64,000 nt of DNA from Macrocystis pyrifera (Eukaryota; Sar; Phaeophyceae; Laminariales; Laminariaceae). Position numbers and translations under genes: made by a program. Positions 28,101 through 41,021 of this stretch are shown here, in pieces. The notes beneath the pieces were generated by a model that searched no databases, was not told the DNA's origin, and saw nothing but the letters and a program-made list of their open reading frames with translations. How positions within the stretch are numbered: the stretch's first letter is position 1; the number at the start of each line of letters is the position of its first letter. Where the stretch lies: the NCBI GenBank assembly GCA_031763025.1, contig JASSKH010000028.1, positions 4,974,075-5,038,074 on the forward strand, in the 5' to 3' direction.

Positions 28101-30421
28101 AATGGAAACAACGCCCAACGATCCCCATCATGCTTAGGCAGCATTTCAAGTGAGCGGGCATTGAAGCGGCGCTCTGAGGAACGTGTTAACCGCGTTTCCA
28201 CTGCTCAGAACTCTTCGACAAGACTCTTTAGCTGAATGGAAACAACGCCCAACGATCCCCATCATGCTTAGGCAGCATTTCAAGTGATCGGGCATTGAAA
28301 CGGCGCTGTGAGGAACGTGCTAACCGCGTTTCCACTGCTCAGAACTCTTCGGCAAGACTCTATCGCTGAATGGAAACAACGCCCAACGATCCCCATCGTG
28401 CTTAGGCAGCATTTCAAGTGATCGGGCATTGAAACAGCGCTGTGAGATACGTGTTAACCGCGTTTCCACTGCTCAGAACTCTTCGGCAAGACTCTATCGC
28501 TTAATGGAAACAACGCCCAACGATCCCCATCGTGCTTAGGCAGCATTTCAACTGATCGAGCATTGAAGCGGCGCTATGATACACGTGTTAACCGCGTTTC
28601 CACTGCTCAGAACTCTTCGGCAAGACTCTTTAGCTGAATGGAAACAAGGCCCAACGATCCCCATCATGCTTAGGCAGCATTTCAAGTGAGCGGGCATTGA
28701 AACGGCGGTGTGAGACACGTGTTAACCGCGTTTCCACTGCTCAGAACTCTTCGGCAAGACTCTATCGCAGAATAGAAACAACGCCCAATGATACCCATCA
28801 TGCTTAGGCAGCATTTCAACTGATCGAGCATTGAAACGGCGCTGTGAGACACGTGTTAACCGCGTTTCCAATGCTCAGAACTCTTCGGCAAGACTCTATC
28901 GCTGAATGGAAACAACGCCCTAAGATCCCCATCATGCTTAGGCAGCATCACAAGTGATCGGGCATTGAAACGGCGCTGTGATACACGTGTTAACCGCGTT
29001 TTCACTGCTCAGAACTTTCGGCAAGACTCTATCGCTGAATGGAAACAACGCCCAACGATCCCCATCATGCTTAGGCAGCATTTCAAGTGAGCGGGCATTG
29101 AAACGGCGCTGTGAGACACGTGTTAACCGCGTTTCCACTGCTCAGAACTCTTCGGCAAGACTCTATCGCAGAATGGAAACAACGCCCAACGATACCCATC
29201 ATGCTTAGGCAGCATTTCAAGTGAGCGGGCATTGAAACGGCGCTGTGAGACACGTGTTAACCGCGTTTCCACTGCTCAGAACTCTTCGGCAAGACTCTAT
29301 CGCAGAATAGAAACAACGCCCAACGATACCCATCATGCTTAGGCAGCATTTCAAGTGAGCGGGCATTGAAACGGCGCGGTGATACACGTGTTAACCGCGT
29401 TTCCACCGTTCAGAACTCTTCGGCAAGACTCTATCGTTGAATGGAAACAACGCCCAACGATCCCCATCATGCTTAGGCAGCATTTCAAGTGAGCGAGCAT
29501 TGAAGCGGCGCTGTGATACACGTGTTAACCGCGTTTCCACTGGTCAGAACTCTTCGGCAAGACTCTTAGCTGAATGGAAACAAGGCCCAACGATCCCCAT
29601 CATGCTTAGGCAGCATTTCAAGTGAGCGGGCATTGAAACGGCGCTGTGAGACACGTGTTAACCGCGTTTCCACTGCTCAGAACTCTTCGGCAAGACTCTA
29701 TCGCAGAATAGAAACAACGCCCAACGATACCCATCATGCTTAGGCAGCATTTCAACTGATCGAGCATTGAAACGGCGCTGTGAGACACGTGTTAACCGCG
29801 TTTCCACTGCTCAGAACTCTTCGGCAATGACTCTATTGCTTAATGAAAACAACGCCCAACGATCTCCATCAAGCTTAGGCAGCATCACAAGTGATCGGCA
29901 TTGAAACGGCGCTGAGAGACACGTGTTAACCGCGTTTCCACTGCTCAGAACTCTTCGGCAAGACTCTATCGCTGAATGGAAACAACGCCCAACGATCCCC
30001 ATCATGCTTAGGCAGCGTTTCATGTGATCGGGCATTGAAACGGCGCTGTGATACACGTGTTAACCGCGTTTTCACTGCTCACAACGTTTCGGCAATACTC
30101 TATCGCTGAATGGAAACAACGCCCAACGATCCCCATCATGCTTAGGCAGCATTTCAAGTGAGCGGGCATTGAAACGGCGCTGTGAGACACGTGTTAACCG
30201 CGTTTCCACTGCTCAGAACTCTTCGGCAAGACTCTATCGCAGAATAGAAACAACGCCCAACGATCCCCATCATGCTTAGGCAGCATTTCAAGTGATCGGG
30301 CATTGAAACGGCGCTGTGAGACACGTGTTAACCGCGTTTCCACTGCTCAGAACTCTTCGGCAAGACTCTATCGCATAATGGAAACAACGCCCAACGATCC
30401 CCATCATGCTTAGGCAGCATT
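22101..30421. repeat. Satellite transition zone with rising divergence
   Basis: The monomer is the same but substitutions become frequent and recur between units, defining subfamilies. Examples are GCTTAATGG for GCTGAATGG, GAAGCGGCG for GAAACGGCG, GAGCGGGCATT for GATCGGGCATT (from about 24,260), CGATACCC for CGATCCCC, and CGCAGAATAG (from about 28,760). Single-base indels scattered through the monomer also increase. This is the pattern expected when homogenisation weakens towards an array edge. Confidence 0.9.
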
Positions 30422-32330
30422 TCAACTGATCGAGCATTGAAGCGGCGCTGTGATACACGTGTTAACCTCGTTTACACTGCTGAGAACTCTTCGGCAAGCT
30501 CTATCGATGAATGAGAACAACGCCCAACGATCCCCATCATGCTTAGGCAGCATTTCAAGTAATCGGGCATTGAAACGGCCCTGTGATACACGTGTTGACC
30601 GCGTTTCCACTGCTCAGAATTCTACAGCAAGACTCTATCGCTGAATGGAAACAACGCCCAACGACCCCCATCATGCTTTGGCAGCATTGCAAGTGATCGG
30701 GCATTGAAACGGCGCTGTGATACACGTCTTAACCGCGTCTCCACTGCTCAGAACTCTTCGTCAAGACTCTATTGCATAATGGAAACAACGCCCAACGATC
30801 CCCATCATGCTTAGGCAGCATTTCAACTGATCGAGCATTGAAGCGGCGCTGTGAGACACGTGTTAACCGCGTTTCCACTGCTCAGAACTCTTCGGCAAGA
30901 CCCTATCGCTGAATGGAAAGAACGCCCAACGATCCCCATCATGCTTAGGCAGCGTTTCATGTGATCGGGCATTGAAACGGCGCTGTGAAACACGTGCTAA
31001 CCGCGTTTCCACCGCTCAGAACTCTTCGGCAAGACTCTATCGCTGAATGGAAAGAACGCCCAACGATCCCCATCATGCTTAGGCAGCGTTTCAACTGATC
31101 GGGCATTGAAACGGCGCTGTGATACACGTGCTAATCGTGTTTCCACTGCTCAGAACTCTTCGGCAAGACTCTATCGCTTAATGGAAACAACGCCCAACCA
31201 TCCCCATCATGCTTAGGCAGCATTTCAAGTGATCGGGCATTGAAACGGCGCTGTGATACACGTGTTGACCGCGTTTCCACTTCTCAGAATTCTACAGCAA
31301 GACTCTATCGCATAATGGAAACAACGCCCAACGATCCCCATCATGCTTAGGCAGCATTTCAACTGATCGAGCATTGAAGCGGCGCTGTGATACACGTGTT
31401 AACCTCGTTTACACTGCTGAGAACTCTTCGGCAAGCTCTATCGATGAATGAGAACAACGCCCAACGATCCCCATCATGCTTAGGCAGCATTTCAAGTAAT
31501 CGGGCATTGAAACGGCCCTGTGATACACGTGTTGACCGCGTTTCCACTGCTCAGAATTCTACAGCAAGACTCTATCGCTGAATGGAAACAACGCCCAACG
31601 ACCCCCATCATGCTTTGGCAGCATTGCAAGTGATCGGGCATTGAAACGGCGCTGTGATACACGTCTTAACCGCGTCTCCACTGCTCAGAACTCTTCGTCA
31701 AGACTCTATTGCATAATGGAAACAACGCCCAACGATCCCCATCATGCTTAGGCAGCATTTCAACTGATCGAGCATTGAAGCGGCGCTGTGAGACACGTGT
31801 TAACCGCGTTTCCACTGCTCAGAACTCTTCGGCAAGACCCTATCGCTGAATGGAAAGAACGCCCAACGATCCCCATCATGCTTAGGCAGCGTTTCATGTG
31901 ATCGGGCATTGAAACGGCGCTGTGAAACACGTGCTAACCGCGTTTCCACCGCTCAGAACTCTTCGGCAAGACTCTATCGCTGAATGGAAAGAACGCCCAA
32001 CGATCCCCATCATGCTTAGGCAGCGTTTCAACTGATCGGGCATTGAAACGGCGCTGTGATACACGTGCTAATCGTGTTTCCACTGCTCAGAACTCTTCGG
32101 CAAGACTCTATCGCTTAATGGAAACAACGCCCAACCATCCCCATCATGCTTAGGCAGCATTTCAAGTGATCGGGCATTGAAACGGCCCTGTGATACACGT
32201 GTTGACCGCGTTTCCACTTCTCAGAATTCTACAGCAAGACTCTATCGCATAATGGAAACAACGCCCAACGATCCCCATCATGCTTAGGCAGCATTTCAAC
32301 TGATCGAGCATTGAAGCGGCGCTGTGATAC
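30422..32330. repeat. Higher-order duplication of a 7-monomer (937-bp) block
   Basis: The block starting at 30,422 recurs nearly unchanged at 31,359, an offset of 937 bp or seven monomers. Diagnostic variants repeat at the same offset: AACCTCGTTTACACTGCTGAG (30,463 and 31,400), ATTCTACAGCAAG, GAAAGAACGCCC and GTGCTAATCGTG. A difference seen is GGCGCTG (31,243) versus GGCCCTG (32,180). A third partial copy begins near 32,296. Neighbouring monomers within a block differ strongly, yet the blocks match each other, so the duplication is much younger than the monomer divergence. Confidence 0.85.
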
Positions 32331-33099
32331 ACGTGTTAACCTCGTTTACACTGCTCAGAACTCTTCGGCAAGACCCTATCGCTGAATGGAAACAACGCCC
32401 AACGATCCCCATCATGCTTAGGCAGCGTTTCATGTGATCGGCCATTGAAACGGCGCTGTGATACACGTGTTAACCGCGTTTCCACCGCTCAGAACTCTTC
32501 GGCAAGACTCTATCGCTGAATGGAAAGAACGCCCAACGATCCCCATCATGCTTAGGCAGCGTTTCAACTGATCGGGCATTGAAACGGCGCTGTGATACAC
32601 GTGCTAATCGTGTTTCCACTGCTCAGAACTCTTGGGCAAGACTCTATCGCTTAATGGAAACAACTCCCAACCATCCCCATAATGCTTGGGCAGCATTTCA
32701 AGTGATCGGGCATTGAAACGGCCCTGTGATACACGTGTTGACCGCGTTTCCACTGCTCAGAATTCTACAGCAAGACTCTATCGCTGAATGGAAACAACGC
32801 CCAACGACCCCCATCATGCTTTGGCAGCATTGCAAGTGATCGGGCATTGAAACGGCGCTGTGATACACGTCTTAACCGCGTCTCCACTGCTCAGAACTCT
32901 TCGTCAAGACTCTATTGCATAATGGAAACAACGCCCAACGATCCCCATCATGCTTAGGCAGCATTTCAACTGATCGGGCATTGAAACGGCGCTGTGAGAC
33001 ACGTGTAAACCGCGTTTCCACTGCTCAGAACTCTTCGGCAAGACCCTATCGCTGAATGGAAACAACGCCCAACGATCCCCATCATGCTTAGGCAGCATT

Positions 33100-36000
33100 T
33101 CAACTGATCGTGCATTGAAGCGGCGCTGTGATACACGTGTTAACCTCGTTTACACTGCTGAGAACTCTTCGGCAAGCTCTATCGATGAATGAGAACAACG
33201 GCCAACCATCCCCATCATGCTTAGGCAGCATTTCAAGTAATCGGACATTGAAACGGCGCTGTGAGACACGTGTCAACCGCGTTTCCACTGCTCAGAACTC
33301 TTCGGCAAGACCCTATCGCTGAATGGAAACAACGCCCAACGATCCCCATCATGCTTAGGCAGCGTTTCATGTGATCGGCCATTGAAACGGCGCTGTGATA
33401 CACGTGTTAACCGCGTTTCCACCGCTCAGAACTCTTCGGCAAGACTCTATCGCTGAATGGAAAGAACGCCCAACGATCCCCATCATGCTTAGGCAGCGTT
33501 TCAACTGATCGGGCATTGAAACGGCGCTGTGATACACGTGCTAATCGTGTTTCCACTGCTCAGAACTCTTGAGCAAAACTCTATCGCTTAATGGAAACAA
33601 CTCCCAACCATCCCCATAATGCTTGGGCAGCATTTCAAGTGATCGGGCATTGAAACGGCCCTGTGATACACGTGTTGACCGCGTTTCCACTGCTCAGAAT
33701 TCTACAGCAAGACTCTATCGCTGAATGGAAACAACGCCCAACGACCCCCATCATGCTTTGGCAGCATTGCAAGTGATCGGGCATTGCAACGGCGCTGTGA
33801 TACACGTCTTAACCGCGTCTCCACTGCTCAGAACTCTTCGGCAAGACTCTATTGCATAATGGAAACAACGCCCAACGATCCCCATCATGCTTAGGCAGCA
33901 TTTCAACTGATCGGGCATTGAAACGGCGCTGTGAGACACGTGTAAACCGCGTTTCCACTGCTCAGAACTCTTCGGCAAGACCCTATCGCTGAATGGAAAC
34001 AACGCCCAACGATCCCCATCATGCTTAGGCAGCGTTTCATGTGATCGGGCATTGAAACGGCGCTGTGAAACACGTGTTAACCGCGTTTCCACTGCTCAGA
34101 ACTCTTCGGAAGACTCTATCGATGAATGAAAACAACGCTTAACGATCCCGATCATGCTTGGGCAGCATTTCAAGTAATCGGACATTGAAACGGCGCTGTG
34201 AGACACGTGTCCACCGCGTTTCCACTGCTCAGAACTCTTCAGCAAGACTCTATTTCTTAATGGAAACAACGCCCAACGATCCCCATCATGCTTTCGCAGC
34301 ATTTCAACTGATCAGGCAGTGAGACGGTGCCATGAGACACGTGTTAATTGCGTTACCACTGCTCACACCTCGTCGGCATGACTCTATGGCGTAATGGAAA
34401 CAACGCCCAACGATCCCCATCATGCTTAAGCAGCATTCGAAGTCATCGGACATATAGACGGTGCTGTGAGACACGTGTTAACCGCGTTTCCATTGCTCTG
34501 AACTCTTCGGGAAGACTCTATGGCTCAATGGAAACAACGCCCAACGATCCCCATCATGCTTACGCAGCATTTCAAGAGATCAGACATTTAGGCGGTGCTG
34601 TGAGACACGTGTTAACCGCGTTTCCACTGCTCTGAACTCTTTGGGAAGACTTTATGGCTCAATGGAAACAACGCCCGACGATCTCCATCATGCTTACCCA
34701 GCATTTAAAGTGATCAGACATTTAGGCGGTGCTGTGAGAGAGATGTTAACCGCGTTTCCACTGCTCAGAACTCTTCGGGAAAACTCTATCGATTACTGGA
34801 AACAACGCCCAACGATCGCCATCATGCTTAGGCAGCATTTCAACTGATCGAGCATTGAAGCGGCGCTGTGATACACGTGTTAACCTCGTTTACACTGCTG
34901 AGAACTCTTCGGCAAGCTCTATCGATGAATGAGAACAACGGCCAACCATCCCCATCATGCTTAGGCAGCATTTCAAGTAATCGGACATTGAAACGGCGCT
35001 GTGAGACACGTGTCAACCGCGTTTCCACTGCTCAGAACTCTTCGGCAAGACCCTATCGCTGAATGGAAACAACGCCCAACGATCCCCATCATGCTTAGGC
35101 AGCGTTTCATGTGATCGGCCATTGAAACGGCGCTGTGATACACGTGTTAACCGCGTTTCCACCGCTCAGAACTCTTCGGCAAGACTCTATCGCTGAATGG
35201 AAAGAACGCCCAACGATCCCCATCATGCTTAGGCAGCGTTTCAACTGATCGGGCATTGAAACGGCGCTGTGATACACGTGCTAATCGTGTTTCCACTGCT
35301 CAGAACTCTTGGGCAAGACTCTATCGCTTAATGGAAACAACTCCCAACCATCCCCATAATGCTTGGGCAGCATTTCAAGTGATCGGGCTTTGAAACGGCC
35401 CTGTGATACACGTGTTGACCGCGTTTCCACTGCTCAGAATTCTACAGCAAGACTCTATCGCTGAATGGAAACAACGCCCAACGACCCCCATCATGCTTTG
35501 GCAGCATTGCAAGTGATCGGGCATTGAAACGGCGCTGTGATACACGTCTTAACCGCGTCTCCACTGCTCAGAACTCTTCGGCAAGACTCTATTGCATAAT
35601 GGAAACAACGCCCAACGATCCCCATCATGCTTAGGCAGCATTTCAACTGATCGGGCATTGAAACGGCGCTGTGAGACACGTGTAAACCGCGTTTCCACTG
35701 CTCAGAACTCTTCGGCAAGACCCTATCGCTGAATGGAAACAACGCCCAACGATCCCCATCATGCTTAGGCAGCGTTTCATGTGATCGGGCATTGAAACGG
35801 CGCTGTGATACACGTGTTAACCGCGTTTCCACTGCTCAGAACTCTTCGGGAAGACTCTATCGATGAATGAAAACAACGCTCAACGATCCCGATCATGCTT
35901 GGGCAGCATTTCAAGTAATCGGACATTGAAACGCCGCTGTGAGACACGTGTCCACCGCGTTTCCACTGCTCAGAACTCTTCAGCAAGACTCTATTTCTTA

Positions 36001-36710
36001 ATGGAAACAACGCCCAACGATCTCCATCATGCTTAGGCAGCATTTCAACTGATCGGGCAGTGAGACGGTGCCATGAGACACGTGTTAGCGGCGTTTCCAC
36101 TGCTAACAACTCTTCGGCAAGACTCTATCGCTTAATGGAAACAACGCCCAACGATCCCCATCATGCTTTCGCAGCATTTCAACTGATCAGGCAGTGAGAC
36201 GGTGCCATGAGACACGTGTTAACCGCGTTACCACTGCTCACACCTCGTCGGCATGACTCTATGGCGTAATGGAAACAACGCCCAACGATCCCCATCATGC
36301 TTAAGCAGCATTCGAAGTCATCGGACATATAGACGGTGCTGTGAGACACGTGTTAACCGCGTTTCCATTGCTCTGAACTCTTCGGGAAGACTCTATGGCT
36401 CAATGAAAACAACGCCCAACGATCCCCATCATGCTTACGCAGCATTTCAAGAGATCAGACATTTAGGCGGTGCTGTGAGACACGTGTTAACCGCGTTTCC
36501 ACTGCTCTGAACTCTTTGGGAAGACTCTATGGCTCAATGGAAACAACGCCCGACGATCTCCATCATGCTTACCCAGCATTTAAAGTGATCAGACATTTAG
36601 GCGGTGCTGTGAGAGAGATGTTAACCGCGTTTCCACTGCTCAGAACTCTTCGGGAAAACTCTATCGATTACTGGAAACTACGCCCAACGATCCCCATCAT
36701 GCTTACGCAG
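33100..36710. repeat. Higher-order duplication of a ~13-monomer (1,740-bp) block, second copy one monomer longer
   Basis: Sequence from about 33,100 recurs at 34,840 (offset 1,740 bp, 13 monomers). Sequence from about 34,280 recurs at 36,155 (offset 1,875 bp, 14 monomers). The change of offset shows that the second copy gained one extra monomer, near 36,010-36,145, containing GTGTTAGCGGCG and GCTAACAACTC. Between the blocks the monomers carry many private changes (for example TTTAGGCGGTGCTGTG), so the duplication is recent relative to the divergence of its units. Confidence 0.8.
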
Positions 36711-39700
36711 CATTTCAAGAGATCGGTCATTGAGACGGTGGTGTGACACACGTGGTAACTGCGTTTCCACTGCTCAGGCCTCTTTGGCAAGACTCTATCG
36801 CTCAATGGAAACAACTCCCAACGATCTACATCATGTCACGCAGCGTTTCAAGAGTTCGGACATTTAGGCTGTGCTTTGAGACCGTGTTGACCGCGTTTCC
36901 ACTCCTCTGAACTCTTCGGGAAGACTCTATGGCTTGATGGAAACAACGCCCAACGGTCTCCATCATGCTTACGCAGCATTTCAAGAGATCGGAAATTTAG
37001 ACGGTGCTGTGAGAGAGGTGTTAACCGCGTTCCCACTGCGAAGAACTCTTCGGCAAGACTCTGTCGCTTAATGGAAACAACGCCCAACGATCCCCATCAT
37101 GCTTACGCAGCGTTTCAAGATATCGGACATTTAGACGGTGCTGTGAGAGAGGTGTTAACCGCGTTTCCACTGCTCAGAACTCTTCGGGAAAACGCTATCG
37201 ATTACTGGAAACTACGCCCAACGATCCCCATCATGCTTACGCAGCATTTCAAGAGATCGGTCATTGAGACGGTGGTGTGACACACGTGGTAACTACGTTT
37301 CCACTGCTAAGGCCTCTTTGGCAAGACTCTATCGCTCAATGGAAACAACTCCCAACGATCTACATCATGCTCACGCAGCGTTTCAAGAGTTCGGACATTT
37401 AGGCTGTGCTGTGAGACCGTGTTGACCGCGTTTCCACTGCTAAGAACTCTTAGGCAAGACTCTATCGCTTAATGCAAAACAACGCCCAACGATCCCCATC
37501 ATGCTTACGCAGCATTTCAACTGATCAGGCAGTGAGACGGTGCCATGAGATACGTGTTAACCGCGTTTCCACTTCTAACATCTCTTCGTCAAGGCTCTAA
37601 CGCTTAATGGAAACAACGCCCATAGATATCCATCATGGTTTCGAAGCAATTCAACTGATCAGGCAGTGAGTCGGTGCCGTGAGACACGTGTTAACGGCGT
37701 TTCCACTGCGAAGAACTCTTCGGCAATACTCTGTCGCTTTATAGAAACAACGCCCAACGATCCCCATCATGCTTACGCAACATTTCAAGAGATCGGACAA
37801 ATAGACGGTGCTGTGAGACACGTGTTAACCGCGTTTCCACTGCTCTGAACTCTTCGGGAAGACGCTATGGCTCAATGGACACAACGCCCGACGATCTCCA
37901 TCATGCTTACGCAGCATTTCAAGAGATCGGACATTTAGACGGTGCTGTGAGAGAGGTGTTAACCGCGTTTCCACTGCTCAGAACTCTTCGGGAAAACTCT
38001 TTCGATTACTGGAAACTACACCCAACGATCCCCATCATGCTTACGCAGCATTTCAAGAGATCGGTCATTGAGACGGTGGTGTGACACACGTGGTAACTGC
38101 GTTTCCACTGCTCAGGCCTCTTTGGCAAGACTCTATCGCTCAATGGAAACAACTCCCAACGATCTACATCATGCTCACGCAGCGTTTCAAGAATTCTTAC
38201 ATTTAGGCTGTGCTGTGAGACCGTGTTGACCGCGTTTCCACTGCTAAGAACTCTTAGGCAAGACTCTATCGCTTAATGCAAAACAACGCCCAACGATCTC
38301 CATCATGATTAGGCAGCATTTCAACTGATCAGGCAGTGAGACGGTGCTATGAGACACGTGGTAACAGCCTTTCCACTGCTCAGATCTCTTCCGCAAGACT
38401 CTATCGCTTAAGGCAAACAACACTCAACGGTCCTCATCATGCTTACGCAGCATTTCAACTAATCGGACACTGAAACGGTGCTGTGAGACACGTGTTAACC
38501 GCGTTTCCACTGCTTAGAGCTCTTCGGCAAGACTCTATCGCATAATGGAAACAACGGCCAACGATCTCCATCATGCTTACGCAGCATTTCAACTGATCAG
38601 GCGGCGAGACGGTGACATCAGACACGTGTTCACGGCGTCTCCACAGATAAGAACTCTTCGGCAAGACTCTATCGCTTAATGCAAACAACGCACAACGATC
38701 CCCATCATGCTTACGCAGCATTTCAAGTGATCGGACATTTAAACGGCGCTGTGAGACACGGGTTAACAGCGTTTCCACTTCTAAGAACTCTTCGGCAAGA
38801 CTCTATCGCTTAATGGAAACAACTCCCAACGATCCCCATCATGCTTACGCCGCATTTCGAGAGAGCGGAAATTTAGACGGTGCAGTGAGAAACGTATTTA
38901 CCGCGTTTCCACTTCTAAGAACTCTTCGGGAAGACTATATCGCTTAATGGAAACAACGCCAAACGGTCTCCATCATGCTTACCCAGCATTTCCACTGATC
39001 AGGCAGTGAGACGGGGCCATGAGACACGTGTTAACGGCGTTTCCACTGCTCAGACCTCTTGTTCAAGACTCTATCGCTTATTGGAAACAACGCCCAACAA
39101 TCCCCATCATGCTTACGCAGCATTTCAACTAATCGGACATTCAGACGGTGCTGTGAGACACGTGTTAACCGCGTTTCCTCTGCTCAGAACTCTTCGGCAA
39201 GACTCTATGGCTTAATGGAAACGACGCCCAAACGATCCCCATCATGCTTGCGCAGCATTTCAACTGATCAGGCGGTGACACGGTGCTGTGAGACACGTGT
39301 TAACCGCGTTACCACGTCTAAGAACTCTTCGGCAAGACTCTATCGTTTAATGGAAACAATGCCCAACGATCTCATCATGCTTACGCAGCATTTCAACTGA
39401 TCAGGCAGTGAGACGGTGCTATGAGACACGTGGTAACAGCGTTTCCACTGCTAAGATCTCTTCGGCAAGACTCTGTCGCTTAATACAAACAACACTCAAC
39501 GATCCTCATCATGCTTAGGCAGCATTTCAACTAATCGGACACTGAAACGGTGCTGTGATACACGAGTTAACCGCGTTTCCACTGCTAAGAGCTCTACGGC
39601 AAGACTCTATCGCATAATGGAAACAACGCCCAACGATCTCTATCATGCTTACGCAGCATTTCAACTGATCAGGCAGTGAGACGGTGACATCAGACACGTG

Positions 39701-41021
39701 TTCAAGGCGTCTCCACAGATCAGAACTCTTCGGCAAGACTCTATAGCTTAACGGAAACAACGCCCAACGATCCCCATCATGCTTACGCAGCATTTCAAGT
39801 GATCGGACATTTAAACGGCGCTGTGAGACACGGGTTAACCGCGTTTTCTACTGCTCAGAACTCTTCGGCAAGACTCTATCGCTTAATGGAAACAACTCCC
39901 AACGATCCCCATCATGCTCACGCCGCATTTCGAGAGAGCGGCAATTTAGACGGTGCAGTGAGAAAGGTATTTACCGCGTTTCCACTTCTAAGAACTCTTC
40001 GGGAAGACTATATCGCTTAATGGAAATAACGCCAAACGATCTCCATCATGCTTACGCAGCATTTCAACTGATCCGGCAGTGAGACGGGGCCATGAGACAC
40101 GTGTTAACGGCGTTTCCACTGCTCAGACCTCTTGTTCAAGACTCTATCGCTTATTGGAAACAACGCCCAACAATCCCCATCATGCTTACGCAGCATTTCA
40201 ACTAATCGGACATTCAGACGGTGCTGTGAGACACGTGTTAACCGCGTTTCCTCTGCTCAGAACTCTTCGGCAAGACTTTATAGCTTAATAGAAACAACGC
40301 CCAACGATCCCCATCATGCTTACGCAGCATTTCAACTGATCGGACATTGAAACGGCGCTGTGGGACACGGGTTAACCGCGTTTCCACTGCTCAGAACTCT
40401 TCGGGAAGACTCTATCGCTTAATGGAAACAACGCCCAACGATCCCCATCATGCTTGCGCAGCATTTCAACTGATCAGGCAGTGAGACGGTGCTGTGCGAC
40501 ACGTGTTAACCGCGTTTCCACTGCTAAGAACTCTTCGGCAAGACTCTATCGTTTAATGGAAACAATGCCCAACGATCTCATCATGCTTACGCAGCATTTA
40601 AAGTGATGAGGCAGTGAGACCGTGCTATGAGACACGTGTTAACCGCGTCTCCACTGCTAAGAACTCTTCGGGAAGCTTCTATCACTTTACGAAAACAACG
40701 CCCAACGATCCCCATCATGCGTACGCAGCATTTCAAGTGATTGGACATTCAGACGGTGCTGTGAGACACGTGTTATCCTCGTTTCCACTGCTCAGATCTC
40801 TTTGGCGACACTCTATCGTTTAATTGAAAAAACGCCCAACGATCCCCGTCATGTTTACGCAGAATTTCAAGTGATCGGACATTGAAACGCATCTGTGAGA
40901 CACGTGTTAACCGCGTTTCCACTGCTCAGAACTCTTCGACAAGCTTCTATCGCTTAATGGAAACGACGCCCAACGATCCCCATCATGCTTGCGCTGTTTC
41001 AACTGATCAGGCAGTGAGACG
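36711..41021. repeat. Most diverged outer edge of the satellite array
   Basis: Monomers remain alignable but differ at many positions (GATCAGGCAGTGAGACGGTGC, GCTTACGCAGC, GCTTAATGG, CAATTTAGACGG). Two further block duplications are visible: a 6-monomer one (37,071 and 37,875, offset 804 bp) and an 8-monomer one (38,455 and 39,527, offset 1,072 bp; 39,006 and 40,079, offset 1,073 bp). The last recognisable unit lacks several bases after GCTTGCGC and ends at GCAGTGAGACG, near 41,021, after which the sequence becomes AT-rich and unique. Confidence 0.85.

Larger units (their letters stand above)
1..41021. repeat. 134-bp satellite DNA array (about 306 monomers, continues left of window)
   Basis: A single head-to-tail tandem repeat fills this stretch. 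The monomer begins GTTAACCGCGTTTCCACTGC at position 1 and recurs at 135, 269 and so on, giving a 134-bp period; variant monomers are 132-138 bp. Landmarks inside each unit are CACGTGTTAAC, CTCTTCGGCAAGACTC, AACGCCCAACGATCC, GCTTAGGCAGCATTTC and TGATCGGGCATTGAAACGG. No unique sequence interrupts it, and the array is already under way at base 1, so its true length exceeds 41 kb. Since 134 is not a multiple of three, the frame rotates every monomer and chance ORFs of 60-150 codons appear on both strands. They all translate the same repeat and are not genes. Arrays like this are typical of centromeric, pericentromeric or subtelomeric heterochromatin; which applies here cannot be told. Confidence 0.98.

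Noticed and set aside
230-40823. Scores of 60-152-codon open frames on both strands in the satellite
   Set aside because: All translate the same 134-bp monomer in rotating frames, their lengths depend on monomer indels, and none has independent coding evidence.
1-41021. CRISPR array
   Set aside because: The whole unit repeats without unique spacers, units are 134 bp, no cas genes are present, and the context is eukaryotic.
1-41021. CENP-B-box-like motif in the monomer
   Set aside because: CTTCGGCAAGACTC starts like the box (TTCG) but lacks the required A and CGGG positions.
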